NCBI GenBank assembly: GCA_016710075.1 | Contig: JADJLO010000003.1 | Coordinates: 206,501 to 270,500 of the forward strand | DNA: 64,000 nt | DNA from: Acidobacteriota bacterium | GTDB lineage: Bacteria > Acidobacteriota > Blastocatellia > RBC074 | Reading direction: 5' to 3' | Shown: positions 28,067-38,345 of the stretch, in pieces | Position numbering within the stretch: the first letter of the stretch is position 1 | Layout of the letters: each line of letters opens with the position of its first letter | Position numbers and translations under genes: made by a program | The notes under the pieces: model-generated | What the model was told of the DNA's origin: nothing | What the model saw: the letters and a program-made list of their open reading frames with translations, nothing else | Database searches by the model: none

Positions 28067-29554
28067 TCATTTGCTTCTGACTCGGCTGACGGCTTCCTGC
28101 CAACCGGCGTATAGCTTGTCGCGTTGGCTCTTCTTCATTTTCGGTTCGAATCGTTTTTCCTCCTGCCACTGCCCGGCGATCTCTTTTTCGCTCTTCCAGA
28201 ATCCGACGGCCAGACCTGCGAGGTAGGCTGCTCCGAGGGCGGTCGTCTCCGTGATGACCGGGCGGACAACCGGGATTCCCAGAATGTCTGCCTGGAACGG
28301 GCAGAGGAAGTCATTTCGGGTGGCGCCGCCGTCCACTCGCAGCTCTTTCGCCTTGATCCCCGAATCAAGCTGCATGCATTCGACTACGTCGCGGGTCTGA
28401 TAAGCCATCGCTTCGAGCGATGCACGGGCCACGTGAGCCCTGGAAGCTCCGCGGGTCAGGCCGACAATCGCTCCGCGAGCGTCCATGTCCCAGTATGGCG
28501 CCCCTAGTCCGACAAACGCCGGAACGAAATAGACGCCGTGATTGTCGCTGACGGATGTAGCAAGCGCTTCTGTCTCGGCGGCGCTGCCGATGATGCCCAG
28601 CCCGTCGCGCAGCCATTGAACGCCGGCGCCGGCGATGAAGACGCTGCCTTCAAGCGCGTATTCCGTTTTGCCGCCGGTTCGCCAGGCGATCGTCGTCAGC
28701 AGACCGTTCTTTGACGCATTGGCTTTCTCGCCGGTATTCATCAGCAGAAAACAGCCCGTGCCGTATGTGTTCTTCATCATTCCCGGCTTGAAGCATGCCT
28801 GCCCATAGAGCGCTGCCTGCTGGTCGCCGGCAATGCCGGCAATCGGAATCGGCACGCCGAACAGATCGGGCGTCGTTTCGGCATAGACCTCCGATGACGA
28901 TTTTACTGCGGGGAGCAGGGACGCCGGAATGCGGAGCTTTTTGAGAATCTCGTCATCCCATCGCTGCTTGCGAATATCGTAGAGCATGGTTCGAGAGGCA
29001 TTCGAAACATCGGTTACGTGGGCGCTGCCGCCGCTCAACCGGTTGATCAGCCAGGTGTCAACCGTTCCGAACGCCAGCTCGCCGGCCGCGGCGCGCTTCC
29101 TCGCATCCTTCACGTTATCGAGCAGCCACGCGACCTTCGTTCCCGAAAAATAAGCGTCAGTGACAAGTCCCGTTTTATTGCGTATGACCTTGTCGAATTT
29201 CTCTTTTTTCAACTTGTCGCATAACGGGGCAGTGCGGCGACACTGCCAGACAATGGCGTTGTGGATGGCCTGGCCGGTCCTGCGATCCCAGATAAGGGTT
29301 GTCTCACGCTGGTTTGTGATGCCGATAGCCGCTATCTCTTCGACTTTGATCCGGGCTTTCTCGATGACCTGGCGCGCGCAGTCCAACTGTGATCCCCAGA
29401 TCGCTTCAGGCCCGTGCTCAACCCATCCCGCCTGGGGATAGATCTGCTGGAATTCCTGCTGCGCGATATTCACGATTCGCCCTGCGTGATCAAAGATGAT
29501 TGCACGCGAGGAAGTCGTTCCCTGATCGAGTGCCAATACGTATTTGGACATCAA
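28067..29554 (-). CDS. glpK: Glycerol kinase
   Basis: 495 residues, the usual length. FGGY-kinase motifs: N-terminal phosphate loop LALDQGTTSSRAIIFD (6-21), WVEHGPEAIW, GIAGDQQAALYGQACF, GTGCFLLMNTG, and the C-terminal LRVDGGATRNDFLCPFQADILG. It phosphorylates glycerol to sn-glycerol 3-phosphate using ATP in the cytosol. Monocistronic, with no glpF or glpD next to it. It may feed lipid synthesis by the acyltransferase further along (inference). Confidence 0.96.
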   Translation of the reverse strand: MMSKYVLALDQGTTSSRAIIFDHAGRIVNIAQQEFQQIYPQAGWVEHGPEAIWGSQLDCARQVIEKARIKVEEIAAIGITNQRETTLIWDRRTGQAIHNAIVWQCRRTAPLCDKLKKEKFDKVIRNKTGLVTDAYFSGTKVAWLLDNVKDARKRAAAGELAFGTVDTWLINRLSGGSAHVTDVSNASRTMLYDIRKQRWDDEILKKLRIPASLLPAVKSSSEVYAETTPDLFGVPIPIAGIAGDQQAALYGQACFKPGMMKNTYGTGCFLLMNTGEKANASKNGLLTTIAWRTGGKTEYALEGSVFIAGAGVQWLRDGLGIIGSAAETEALATSVSDNHGVYFVPAFVGLGAPYWDMDARGAIVGLTRGASRAHVARASLEAMAYQTRDVVECMQLDSGIKAKELRVDGGATRNDFLCPFQADILGIPVVRPVITETTALGAAYLAGLAVGFWKSEKEIAGQWQEEKRFEPKMKKSQRDKLYAGWQEAVSRVRSK

Positions 29555-29637
29555 ATTGTCTCCTCAATGGTGTTGGGATTATTTCTCAAAGTTCGGCTTA
29601 CTTTTTACTCTCAGCCGGATTTTGTCAATATGAAGCA

Positions 29638-30916
29638 ATGCCTGTTAACATACGCACCGAACTTAATCCGATCCGGGAGGATGATCATGATGGCCTTGAG
29701 CTTTTTGGCCTGGCTTTAGCGTCGGCCGAAGGCGGGAAATTACTGCTTACACTTTTTGTCATGTTCGTTGCGGCCAAGCTGGCGGCGGAGCTTTTCGAGC
29801 GGCTCAAGCAACCGGCGGTAGCAGGCGAAATCCTGGCCGGGATAATCATCGGCCCGTCGGTTTTGCACCTGGTAGAGCCGACCGATCTGACGAGCGCACT
29901 GGCCGAAATCGGAGTCATCTTCCTGCTCTTTCTCGTCGGTCTTGAAACCAAACCGGCCGATATTTTCCGTGTCGGAGTTCGGGCCATCTGGGTGGCGATT
30001 CTGGGGGTCATCGTCCCGTTTATTTTCGGTTATTTGACGATCAAGGCATGGAATGGTCATCAGATCGAGGCGGTATTCACCGGCGCGGCGATGGTTGCGA
30101 CTTCAGTTGGCATCACCGCGCGCGTACTGGGCCAGATGGGATTGCTCAATCTCGAAGTCAGCCGCATCATTCTCGGAGCCGCGGTGATCGACGACATCCT
30201 CCGGTTTGATCATCCTTGCAATCGTCAGCAGCATGGCCAAAGGCAATGTCAATTATGCCGAGATTCTGACGACTGCCGGCCTCGCGATCGGCTTCACTCT
30301 GATAATCATTCTTATCGGCGCCAAGACGGTCAATCGAATCCGCCCTCGCGTCGCGAAGCTCAAGGTCGCGCAGTCGCAGCTCGTCTTCGGTTTATCACTC
30401 TGCCTTGGCCTCGCACTAGTGGCCAATTTCATCCAGGTCGCTCCGATCATCGGCGCTTTCCTCGCCGGCATGGCTTTGTCGGAATCGGCTGAAGGCACAG
30501 ACATGCCTCATCAGGTCGAGGCCGTGACGGAGTTCCTGCTGCCCTTCTTTCTGACCAACATCGGCATGCAGCTCAAACTTGACGCATTCCTCAATAAACA
30601 GACGATTATCCTCGCCTTGATCATTACCTTCCTGGCAGTTATCTCCAAGATTATCGGTTGCGGGCTCGCTGCCGCCTCGATGGGCAGGAAGAAGGCTCTT
30701 CAAATCGGCGTGGGAATGGTCCCGCGCGGTGAAGTTGGCATCGTCGTGGCTCAGATCGGCCTGACGCTCCACGCGGTGAGCGACAGTGTCTTCGGGGTGG
30801 TTCTCTTTATGGCCGTCGCCTCGACCCTCATCGCCCCTCCTTTCCTTGTTATGCTTTTCAAGGACGAGATGCGAGTCGACGAGGAATCGATCATCCCTGT
30901 GACTCCGATCTCCTGA
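29638..30916 (+). CDS. Kef-type (CPA2) cation:proton antiporter, one frameshift
   Basis: An integral membrane protein with about 11-12 hydrophobic segments typical of CPA2 exchangers: VAGEILAGIIIGP, FLLFLVGLE, and the TARVLGQMG...GAAVIDDIL ion-site segment. The frame breaks near 30201. Removing one C restores DDILGLIILAIVSSM and the frame runs on to 30916. The protein has about 425 residues and no TrkA-N domain. The start is uncertain: ATG 29638 is in frame, but a GGGAGG site precedes ATG 29686 in another frame, so a further indel near 29711 is possible. Exports K+ or Na+ against protons. Confidence 0.82.
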
Positions 30917-30924
30917 GAAAATAC

Positions 30925-31109
30925 AAAGTTTAAAGTCTAAAGTCTAAAGTCCAAAGTCTAAAGTCCAAAGTCTAAAGTCCAAAGTCTAAAGTCTAAAGTT
31001 TAAAGTCTAAAAGCTTAAACTTCAGACGTTAACAGACGTTAAACTTTGGACTTTAAACTTTAAACTTTGAACTTTGGACTTTGAACTTTTGGACTTTGGA
31101 CTTTAAACT
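30925..31109. repeat. Largest heptamer-A inverted array pair
   Basis: Twelve uninterrupted forward AAAGTYY units (30925-31008, exact 7-nt period) face about ten reverse units (31041-31109, one extra base), with a 32-nt spacer. It lies between the convergent antiporter and aldolase genes and would make a hairpin about 70-80 bp long. Confidence 0.92.
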
Positions 31110-31111
31110 GC

Positions 31112-32182
<1,071 letters not shown>

Positions 32183-32363
32183 TATTGTTTCTCCATGGAT
32201 TATTTATTGTGTGAATGAATGAAACCCGATTTTACTTCGTGGCTTTCATGATGGTCAAACCAATATGGCCACTGATCGATGCTTTATATTGATAGCGAAT
32301 TTTTCGATTCTGATTTATTCTTTTCTCAACTCGCCATTAAATTCAATATTTTTGGAGTCATCA

Positions 32364-32930
32364 ATGAGCATAGGAACAGGCATCAAACATTCATATCCCT
32401 GGAACATCACTCTGGATGGCCGGCAGGTGACATTACGACTGATGAAGCGAAGTGACGTTGAGAACGCGATAAACTTCGCTCGTGAACTGCCGCCAGAAGA
32501 TCTGATGTTCCTGACAGTGGACATCACCGATCCGGTCGAGATGGAAGAATACATGCGGGATTGCGACAGAGGCATGGCCGTGACAGTGCTGGCGGAGGTG
32601 GACGGCAAGTTCATCGGTTATGGCAGCCTCGCGTGCAGCCAGCCGCACTGGACCCGTCACCTCGGAGAGATCCGTCTGCTGATCAATCGCCAATGGCGCG
32701 GCAAAGGTCTCGGCAGGACTCTGGCCAACGAAATCATGCAGATTGCCGAAGACAAGGGGCTGAGAAAAATCATTGCCCGCATGGCGGTCGATCAGAAGGG
32801 CGCAATTCAGGTCTTCGAGCATCTCGAATTTCACGCCGAAGCGCTCCTCAACGATTTCGTCATCGATCGCAACGGTCGCACTCACGATGTCATGGTGATG
32901 ACTCACGATGTTACGGGGTTGACTGTCTGA
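32364..32930 (+). CDS. GNAT-family N-acetyltransferase
   Basis: The ATG at 32364 has TTGGAG upstream; the frame continues back to 32265 as a hydrophobic, poorly coding stretch that is not needed. The product is 188 residues. GNAT motif A, with the acyl-CoA loop, is INRQWRGKGLGRTLANEIM, preceded by VTLRLMKRSDVENA and AEVDGKFIGYGSL. Transfers an acyl group from acyl-CoA to an unknown amine. It lies upstream of the acyltransferase gene, separated by a heptamer array. Confidence 0.88.
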   Translation: MSIGTGIKHSYPWNITLDGRQVTLRLMKRSDVENAINFARELPPEDLMFLTVDITDPVEMEEYMRDCDRGMAVTVLAEVDGKFIGYGSLACSQPHWTRHLGEIRLLINRQWRGKGLGRTLANEIMQIAEDKGLRKIIARMAVDQKGAIQVFEHLEFHAEALLNDFVIDRNGRTHDVMVMTHDVTGLTV

Positions 32931-32933
32931 AGG

Positions 32934-33034
32934 AGTCCAAAGTCCAAAGTCCAAAAGTTTAAAGTTCAATGTCCAAAAAGACTTTTAGACTTTAAACTTT
33001 TAAACTTTAAACTTTAAACTCTTAAACTTTGGAC
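32934..33034. repeat. Heptamer-A inverted pair
   Basis: Forward units (32934-32976) meet reverse units (32980-33034) almost without spacer, with several one-base slips. It begins immediately after the GNAT stop and ends 28 bases before the next start codon. Confidence 0.85.
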
Positions 33035-33062
33035 TCATTAAGTATTTAAGGCTGGATTAATT

Positions 33063-34556
33063 ATGGCTATACCAAATCTCAACCAGCGACTGAGTTCGCT
33101 CGACGCATCGTTCCTTTATTTTGAAAAGAAGGAATCGACGCTGCACATTGGCGGAGTGTGTGTCTTCGAGGGGGAAATTCCTCTCGATGATTTCATTGAA
33201 ATGATGGAGTCGAAGATGCACTTGCTGCCGCGATATCAGCAGCTCATCCGGACTGACCCGTTGAATCTGGGGCACCCGACCTGGGATTTCGACCAGAATT
33301 TCAATATCAGGAATCACATTTCAAGGATTGATATCGACGCTCCAGGCGGCGATAAGGAACTGAGCGAACTAGCCGGAAATATCTTCACGCCGATGATGGA
33401 TCGAAGCAAGCCGCTTTGGGATATTCATCTGGTGTATGGTCTTGAAGGCGGCAATTGCGCGATGATCTCCAGGGTTCACCATTGCATGGTTGACGGAGTA
33501 TCTGGCGTCGATCTGCTCAAGATCGTGCTCGATTTCTCACCGGATCCGGCGCCGCTGCCGCCGAAGCCCGAGGCTCAGCCGCGCCCGCCGCAGCCGGATT
33601 CGGCCAGGCGATTGTTTGACGCGGTGCTGAGCAGCATGCAGGAAGGCATGAACCGGTGGATGGATTTTCAGAGCGGTCTGCTCAATCTGACCCAGGCTCT
33701 GACCGTAGAGTCGTCAAGGCAGTCGATGCGGAAGGTTACTCCGGATCTGCCGCGCCTGATTTCACCCGTATCTCCGCTGCCGTTCAATGGCCCCGGCTCG
33801 GGTGAACGGAAATTCGTCTGGAATACTTTTTCGTTCTCCGAGGCGCGATCGATCAGAGGTGCGCTCAAAGGCACGGTAAACGATGTGGTGCTGACCGCCT
33901 TGTCCGGTGCAGTCATGAGATACGCCGTTGAGCACGGGGTTGACATTCGCGGCCGGATGCTTCGTGTCATGGTCCCGGTCAGCCTGCGACAGGATGAACA
34001 ACGCGGCGCCCTCGGAAATCTCGTCTCGGTGCTTCCCGTGGAAATACCGCTCGATATGACCGATCCGGTCGAGAGATTCAATTACATCAACAGCAAGACC
34101 TCGGCCATGAAGAATGGCCGTGTGGCGGAAGGGCTCAATATCTTCTCGGCGTTGATGGGCGTCCTGCCGCCGCCGCTGCAGGCTCTGCTCGGTACAATTC
34201 CGACTGCCGGCCTGTCGCTGCCGCCGTTCAATATGATTTCGACAAACGTGCCCGGTCCTCAGGTCCCGCTATACTCAATGGGCAGAAAGATGATCAGGTA
34301 CTACCCTTATGTCCCGATAGGGTTCTCCATAGGCTGCGGCTGCGCGATCATGAGTTACGATCAGTATCTCTTCTTCGGCATCACTGCCGACGGCAAGACC
34401 ATGCCCGATGTCGAAAAACTCCGCGATTCACTCTATGAATCTTTTTATGAACTGCGGAAAGCCGCCGGAGTCGAAGAGACCAAACATAAAGTCATGGGAG
34501 CCGCTGCCGGAAGATCCGGGCGAGGTAGAAAGAAATCTGCCGAGACGATTGGCTGA
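33063..34556 (+). CDS. Wax ester synthase / diacylglycerol acyltransferase (WS/DGAT)
   Basis: 497 residues with the typical N-terminal LSSLDASFLYFE and the catalytic HHxxxDG motif (H139, H140, D144, G145). Further blocks are NDVVLTALSGAVMRY, LRVMVPVSLR and NMISTNVPGPQVPLYSMG. Makes triacylglycerols or wax esters from acyl-CoA at the cytoplasmic membrane as storage lipid. A Pro-rich linker lies after the catalytic half (about 160-180). It is followed by a lipase-like gene, an arrangement common for storage-lipid metabolism. Confidence 0.94.
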   Translation: MAIPNLNQRLSSLDASFLYFEKKESTLHIGGVCVFEGEIPLDDFIEMMESKMHLLPRYQQLIRTDPLNLGHPTWDFDQNFNIRNHISRIDIDAPGGDKELSELAGNIFTPMMDRSKPLWDIHLVYGLEGGNCAMISRVHHCMVDGVSGVDLLKIVLDFSPDPAPLPPKPEAQPRPPQPDSARRLFDAVLSSMQEGMNRWMDFQSGLLNLTQALTVESSRQSMRKVTPDLPRLISPVSPLPFNGPGSGERKFVWNTFSFSEARSIRGALKGTVNDVVLTALSGAVMRYAVEHGVDIRGRMLRVMVPVSLRQDEQRGALGNLVSVLPVEIPLDMTDPVERFNYINSKTSAMKNGRVAEGLNIFSALMGVLPPPLQALLGTIPTAGLSLPPFNMISTNVPGPQVPLYSMGRKMIRYYPYVPIGFSIGCGCAIMSYDQYLFFGITADGKTMPDVEKLRDSLYESFYELRKAAGVEETKHKVMGAAAGRSGRGRKKSAETIG

Positions 34557-34710
34557 TCCTCCTCTTTGACTGATTTTGTGGTACTCTTGATTAGTGGGTG
34601 GATGTGGAACAAAGACCCAGTCGCGATTGTCCGGGTTATTCCATTTGTTTCACCTTCACTATTATGCGGTGGGATAAATTTTGAAGCTCCTGCTGCAAGG
34701 AGAACACGAG

Positions 34711-35484
34711 ATGTCAGTTTCAGCCGCTCCTTTTCACAAAGAACGCATACCTGTTTCGCGACCGTTATGGCGTGAAGCGCTGGTCGGAATCGACTGGCTC
34801 GCACTTCATTCCTCACCGGTTTACTATGGCCTGGGGATCCCGAAGGGGGACGGCTCTGCTGTAGTTTTGATTCCGGGTTTCATGGGGACCGATTCTTATT
34901 TGTATGAGATGTACTACTGGCTGAAGCGAATCGGCTATAGTCCCTACATGTCGAAAATCGGTCTCAATGCCGATTGTTTAAACCTGCTCGTAGGCAAGCT
35001 GTCCCAGACCATCAATCAGGCTCACGATGAGACCGGAAAGAAGGTCCATCTGATCGGGCACAGTCTCGGCGGAGTGCTCGCCCGTTCGACTGCCGTTCGC
35101 CATCCGAAATGGATCGAATCCGTCACCAGCCTTGGCTCGCCGTTTCGCGGCATCAGTTCGCATCCTTCCGTTCTGAAGATGGGCGACACGGTCCGCAGCC
35201 GCATCGTCAGGAATAAGAAGCACGTTGATACCCAGCCCGACTGTTACACTGCGTTTTGCGACTGTGAAGCCGTGACCAATATGATGGAGATCTTTCCTGA
35301 AAAGGTTCATCAGACGGCGATATACACCAAGACCGACGGCGTAGTCGATTGGAAGGTATGCGTCACGCAGGATTCAGCAAACAATTTCGAAGTCATGGGA
35401 ACTCACATGGGGCTGGTTTTCAACGCCTCAGTCTATTACATTGTCGCGACCAGACTGGCTTCGCATGCCGATGTGAAGCATTGA
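34711..35484 (+). CDS. Lipase-like alpha/beta-hydrolase
   Basis: The ATG at 34711 has AAGGAG nine bases upstream; a TTG at 34681 is the alternative. 257 residues, no signal peptide. The oxyanion segment is VLIPGFMGTDSYLY (52-65), the nucleophile elbow GHSLGG holds Ser118, and the candidate catalytic His is in MGTHMGLVFN near the end. PGFxGT-type enzymes are often triacylglycerol or cutinase-like lipases. The position after WS/DGAT suggests storage-lipid turnover (inference). Confidence 0.86.
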   Translation: MSVSAAPFHKERIPVSRPLWREALVGIDWLALHSSPVYYGLGIPKGDGSAVVLIPGFMGTDSYLYEMYYWLKRIGYSPYMSKIGLNADCLNLLVGKLSQTINQAHDETGKKVHLIGHSLGGVLARSTAVRHPKWIESVTSLGSPFRGISSHPSVLKMGDTVRSRIVRNKKHVDTQPDCYTAFCDCEAVTNMMEIFPEKVHQTAIYTKTDGVVDWKVCVTQDSANNFEVMGTHMGLVFNASVYYIVATRLASHADVKH

Positions 35485-35510
35485 AGCAGAGCGATCGATC
35501 TGGAACCCCT

Positions 35511-35541
35511 GATACATAGATAGATAGATAAATAGACAGAT
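35511..35541. repeat. Imperfect GATA microsatellite
   Basis: Seven imperfect tetranucleotide units (GATA/TAGA with a few substitutions) just upstream of a terminator. Confidence 0.7.
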
Positions 35542-35547
35542 GAGACA

Positions 35548-35587
35548 GCAGGCGGGAATTCGGTCCGATTTCCCGCCTGCCTGGTTT
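35548..35587 (+). terminator. Intrinsic terminator after the lipase-like gene
   Basis: GCAGGCGGGAA and its complement TTCCCGCCTGC form a stem around a 10-nt loop, followed by CTGGTTTT. It closes the WS/DGAT-lipase unit and precedes the Omp85-like gene start at 35610. Confidence 0.8.
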
Positions 35588-35609
35588 TCACCATCGGAAA
35601 TCTTCAACA

Positions 35610-38315
35610 ATGCGTCTCAGTGCAGGGAAAAATAACCGCAGAACATCTGGCGGATCAAAACTGTCCCTGTCTGAGTTTTGCCTCGCCTGCTGTCTCCTCG
35701 CCTTCCTCTTTTTCGACGGCTTGACTGCTCAGGCTCGATCGTTGCAGGAGAATTCCGGCAGCGCTTCTCCGCAATCTTCCGACACCCGCGATAAACTAAC
35801 AACTTGCAAAATCAGGTCCGAGGAGATGAGCCTGCCCAATCAAAGCCGGCTTCCTATCCGTCTGATTTTTCAAAAAGGCAGGCCGCGGATCGATTTGAAT
35901 GGCCCCGGTTTGCGGCTGACCGGGAAATTCTGTGAGCAGTACAAATGCCGGAAAAGCGTCGACGGAACTCTGATCCCCGGCGATCCGAATTTGCTCAGGC
36001 GTTTTTTGAAACGAGTCAACGCAGCTTTGTCTGAAATGCGTTATATCGATGAAGTGGCCCGCGATTCGCTTTTTCCGGACGAGCCATTGCGCGAGCCGGC
36101 CAAACCCGCAGAAGGCGCCGGAGAACAGGAACAGGCCGATTATCTGCGAGCCCTCGGCGATTACAGAACGCGTAAGCTGCTCACTGAGAATCTGCACCGC
36201 GCGATCGATCAACTGGAGCTGACCGCGGAACTCCATAATTACAGCGGAGACTGGCAGCCTTTCTTCATGAAAAATAATGAGGCTCCAGAAAAAGACGGCC
36301 TCTTTGAAAAATGGCGTCGGGCGATTGGCTCAAGCCCCGAGGTAGCCGCGGCCTTCAAGGCCCTTTGGAAAGCCAGTGGAAACGAAGATCGTGAGCTCTT
36401 CGTCAGGGAGTCCGGCTCGACATTGAGCGGTTACTTTTCAGAATCGCCGGGTGAGGATTTGAGCAGGGCATCACTCGCTTTCAAATTAGCCGGCAGTTCG
36501 CTCATCCTGATTTTGCAGGGTGAAACTCCAGACACGAGGTACGGCGACGGGCAGCTCTGTTTCAGGATTTCAGACCCGGTTGTCGTTGCCGGGGCAGATT
36601 CAGGCCATACGCCTGCCGATAAATTCAAGCCGAAAGAAGAGACGGCGCATGTCATCGAGGCGCTTGAACAATCCCGACTGATCGGCATTCCATGGTCTCA
36701 GGAGGAGATTCAGGCGGCGCTCAATGATTTTTATGAGGCCAAAGGCTTCATGGCAAATCACAGCGTCAGCGAAAGCCGGGCCGAAGACAAAACAATCGAA
36801 GTTCGCAAGGTGCGCCTGTTCGCCATCCGCCTGCCAAAGCTGGAGGATGAGGAGCTTTACAGTGTTTTGCAGCGCATTCTGCCGCGAAGGGAATTTTACG
36901 AACTGGCGCGCAACGAGAAGGCGCCGAATGAGAAGAAATACCTGCTTCGCCCGGAAGCGGGAGATGCCGGCAGTCCTCTGATTCTGGCATTACGCGACAG
37001 GACCGAACCTGCCGAAGTAGGAGATGATCCAAGAAAGCTCGTCGTGTCTGATGGGTACATTCATTTCAATCAGTTTACAACGCAGCGCATCGGCGCAGCC
37101 CTGAGAGATATAGATTTCATGGCGATTGCCGGGGACGTGCGAGACGATCCTGACAGGCACGCAGCCTTCATGGACCTCTCTGTGGTCAAGGTCAATTCCA
37201 AAGACGACAAAAAAGTCCCGGCCCACTCCGACCTCAATTCTTTTCTTGAGGCATCGCTTTACAAAATATGCCCGCGCAACAGCAACTATTTTTACGGTGG
37301 CCTTGAGTACAGGCCCGAGCAGGGAATTCGAGGGCTGGGCGGATACAAATGCTTCAAGGCCGGCCCGGGAAATGCAGGGTTCGAAGTCGGCGGCAACGGG
37401 GAGGCTCTGGGGCGCCTGAGTTACGCGGGCGTCGTGTCGTTGTTCGGGACAGGGCCCGGCGGGGCTTTACGCCGCCCGCTCTTCCTGCAGGTTGAAGGCT
37501 CAAGCCTGTATGAACGCAACCGGCTGATTGGCAATGTCTTGACCAATGAACGGCGGACGGGTGGGATGCTGCGCGCCGTCCTGCCGCTGCTCTCACCCGC
37601 CGATCCGAAGCAATTCGATCTCATGGCTGAATTCAGGCGCCAGACAGTGTCGCTGTTTCGCCAGGGTGCGGCGCCCGATAAATTGAATCTCACGACTCTT
37701 GAAATCGGCGCGCGTTTCTTTTTGGATAAACGCACAGCCGAACGGCCGACTACCCTGGAAATGATCCCGCGTTTGAAGACGGGTCTTGGAGCGGCGTCAA
37801 AAGAACCCGTCTTTTCCCTCTTCAGTCTGAGCCTCGCCTTTCACAATGAAACGAGCAGATTCTTCGAAGTCGATCTGAAAGGGCGCGCAGCGGCGGCGAG
37901 CAGTCGCACACCGCTGTTCGAACTGCCCTCGTTCGGCGGGGTCGAAACCGTGCGCGGGTTCCGCCAGGATGACTTGCTCGGCTTGCGCATGTGGAGCCTG
38001 CAGCCGGAAATATGGCTGCGAGCGCGAGGCTTTCTGCCGCCTGCTTTCGATCCGGCAACCGGCGGCCAAAGCAAAGTAAGAAAATTGCTGCGCGACAGTT
38101 TTGCCCTGGCCTTTTTCTCTGACGTCGGAGGCGTTTACCGGGCATATAATTTCACCTCGGGCACGCGGGCGGGCCCCGGGATGGGACTCCGGTTCAAAGT
38201 CGCCGGGCAGGCGACTCTCAGACTCGACTGGGCATACGGAATCGGTGACGGTCTGAGCGGCAAAGGTCGCAGCCGCTTCTATTTTTCGTTCGACCTGCTT
38301 GAGAATCCATTTTGA
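35610..38315 (+). CDS. Omp85-superfamily outer-membrane barrel protein
   Basis: 901 residues. A charged N terminus and hydrophobic stretch (about 19-44) look like a long signal peptide ending in AQA. The middle (about 60-560) is a large periplasmic region, with a POTRA-like segment near 385-460. The C-terminal third is rich in alternating hydrophobic strands and contains the diagnostic VRGF motif (781-784) of Omp85/TpsB proteins. It ends in FYFSFDLLENPF, with an aromatic terminal residue as in outer-membrane barrels. Could be a TamA-, ShlB- or patatin-associated D15-type protein. An unknown gene follows 30 bases downstream. Confidence 0.83.
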   Translation: MRLSAGKNNRRTSGGSKLSLSEFCLACCLLAFLFFDGLTAQARSLQENSGSASPQSSDTRDKLTTCKIRSEEMSLPNQSRLPIRLIFQKGRPRIDLNGPGLRLTGKFCEQYKCRKSVDGTLIPGDPNLLRRFLKRVNAALSEMRYIDEVARDSLFPDEPLREPAKPAEGAGEQEQADYLRALGDYRTRKLLTENLHRAIDQLELTAELHNYSGDWQPFFMKNNEAPEKDGLFEKWRRAIGSSPEVAAAFKALWKASGNEDRELFVRESGSTLSGYFSESPGEDLSRASLAFKLAGSSLILILQGETPDTRYGDGQLCFRISDPVVVAGADSGHTPADKFKPKEETAHVIEALEQSRLIGIPWSQEEIQAALNDFYEAKGFMANHSVSESRAEDKTIEVRKVRLFAIRLPKLEDEELYSVLQRILPRREFYELARNEKAPNEKKYLLRPEAGDAGSPLILALRDRTEPAEVGDDPRKLVVSDGYIHFNQFTTQRIGAALRDIDFMAIAGDVRDDPDRHAAFMDLSVVKVNSKDDKKVPAHSDLNSFLEASLYKICPRNSNYFYGGLEYRPEQGIRGLGGYKCFKAGPGNAGFEVGGNGEALGRLSYAGVVSLFGTGPGGALRRPLFLQVEGSSLYERNRLIGNVLTNERRTGGMLRAVLPLLSPADPKQFDLMAEFRRQTVSLFRQGAAPDKLNLTTLEIGARFFLDKRTAERPTTLEMIPRLKTGLGAASKEPVFSLFSLSLAFHNETSRFFEVDLKGRAAAASSRTPLFELPSFGGVETVRGFRQDDLLGLRMWSLQPEIWLRARGFLPPAFDPATGGQSKVRKLLRDSFALAFFSDVGGVYRAYNFTSGTRAGPGMGLRFKVAGQATLRLDWAYGIGDGLSGKGRSRFYFSFDLLENPF

Positions 38316-38345
38316 TCAGTGCCGTGATTACGGCGAAAGGAGCAG

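Noticed and set aside
30925..31109. CRISPR array
   Set aside because: The repeat unit is 7 nt, contiguous, with no unique spacers and with an inverted half; no cas genes are near.
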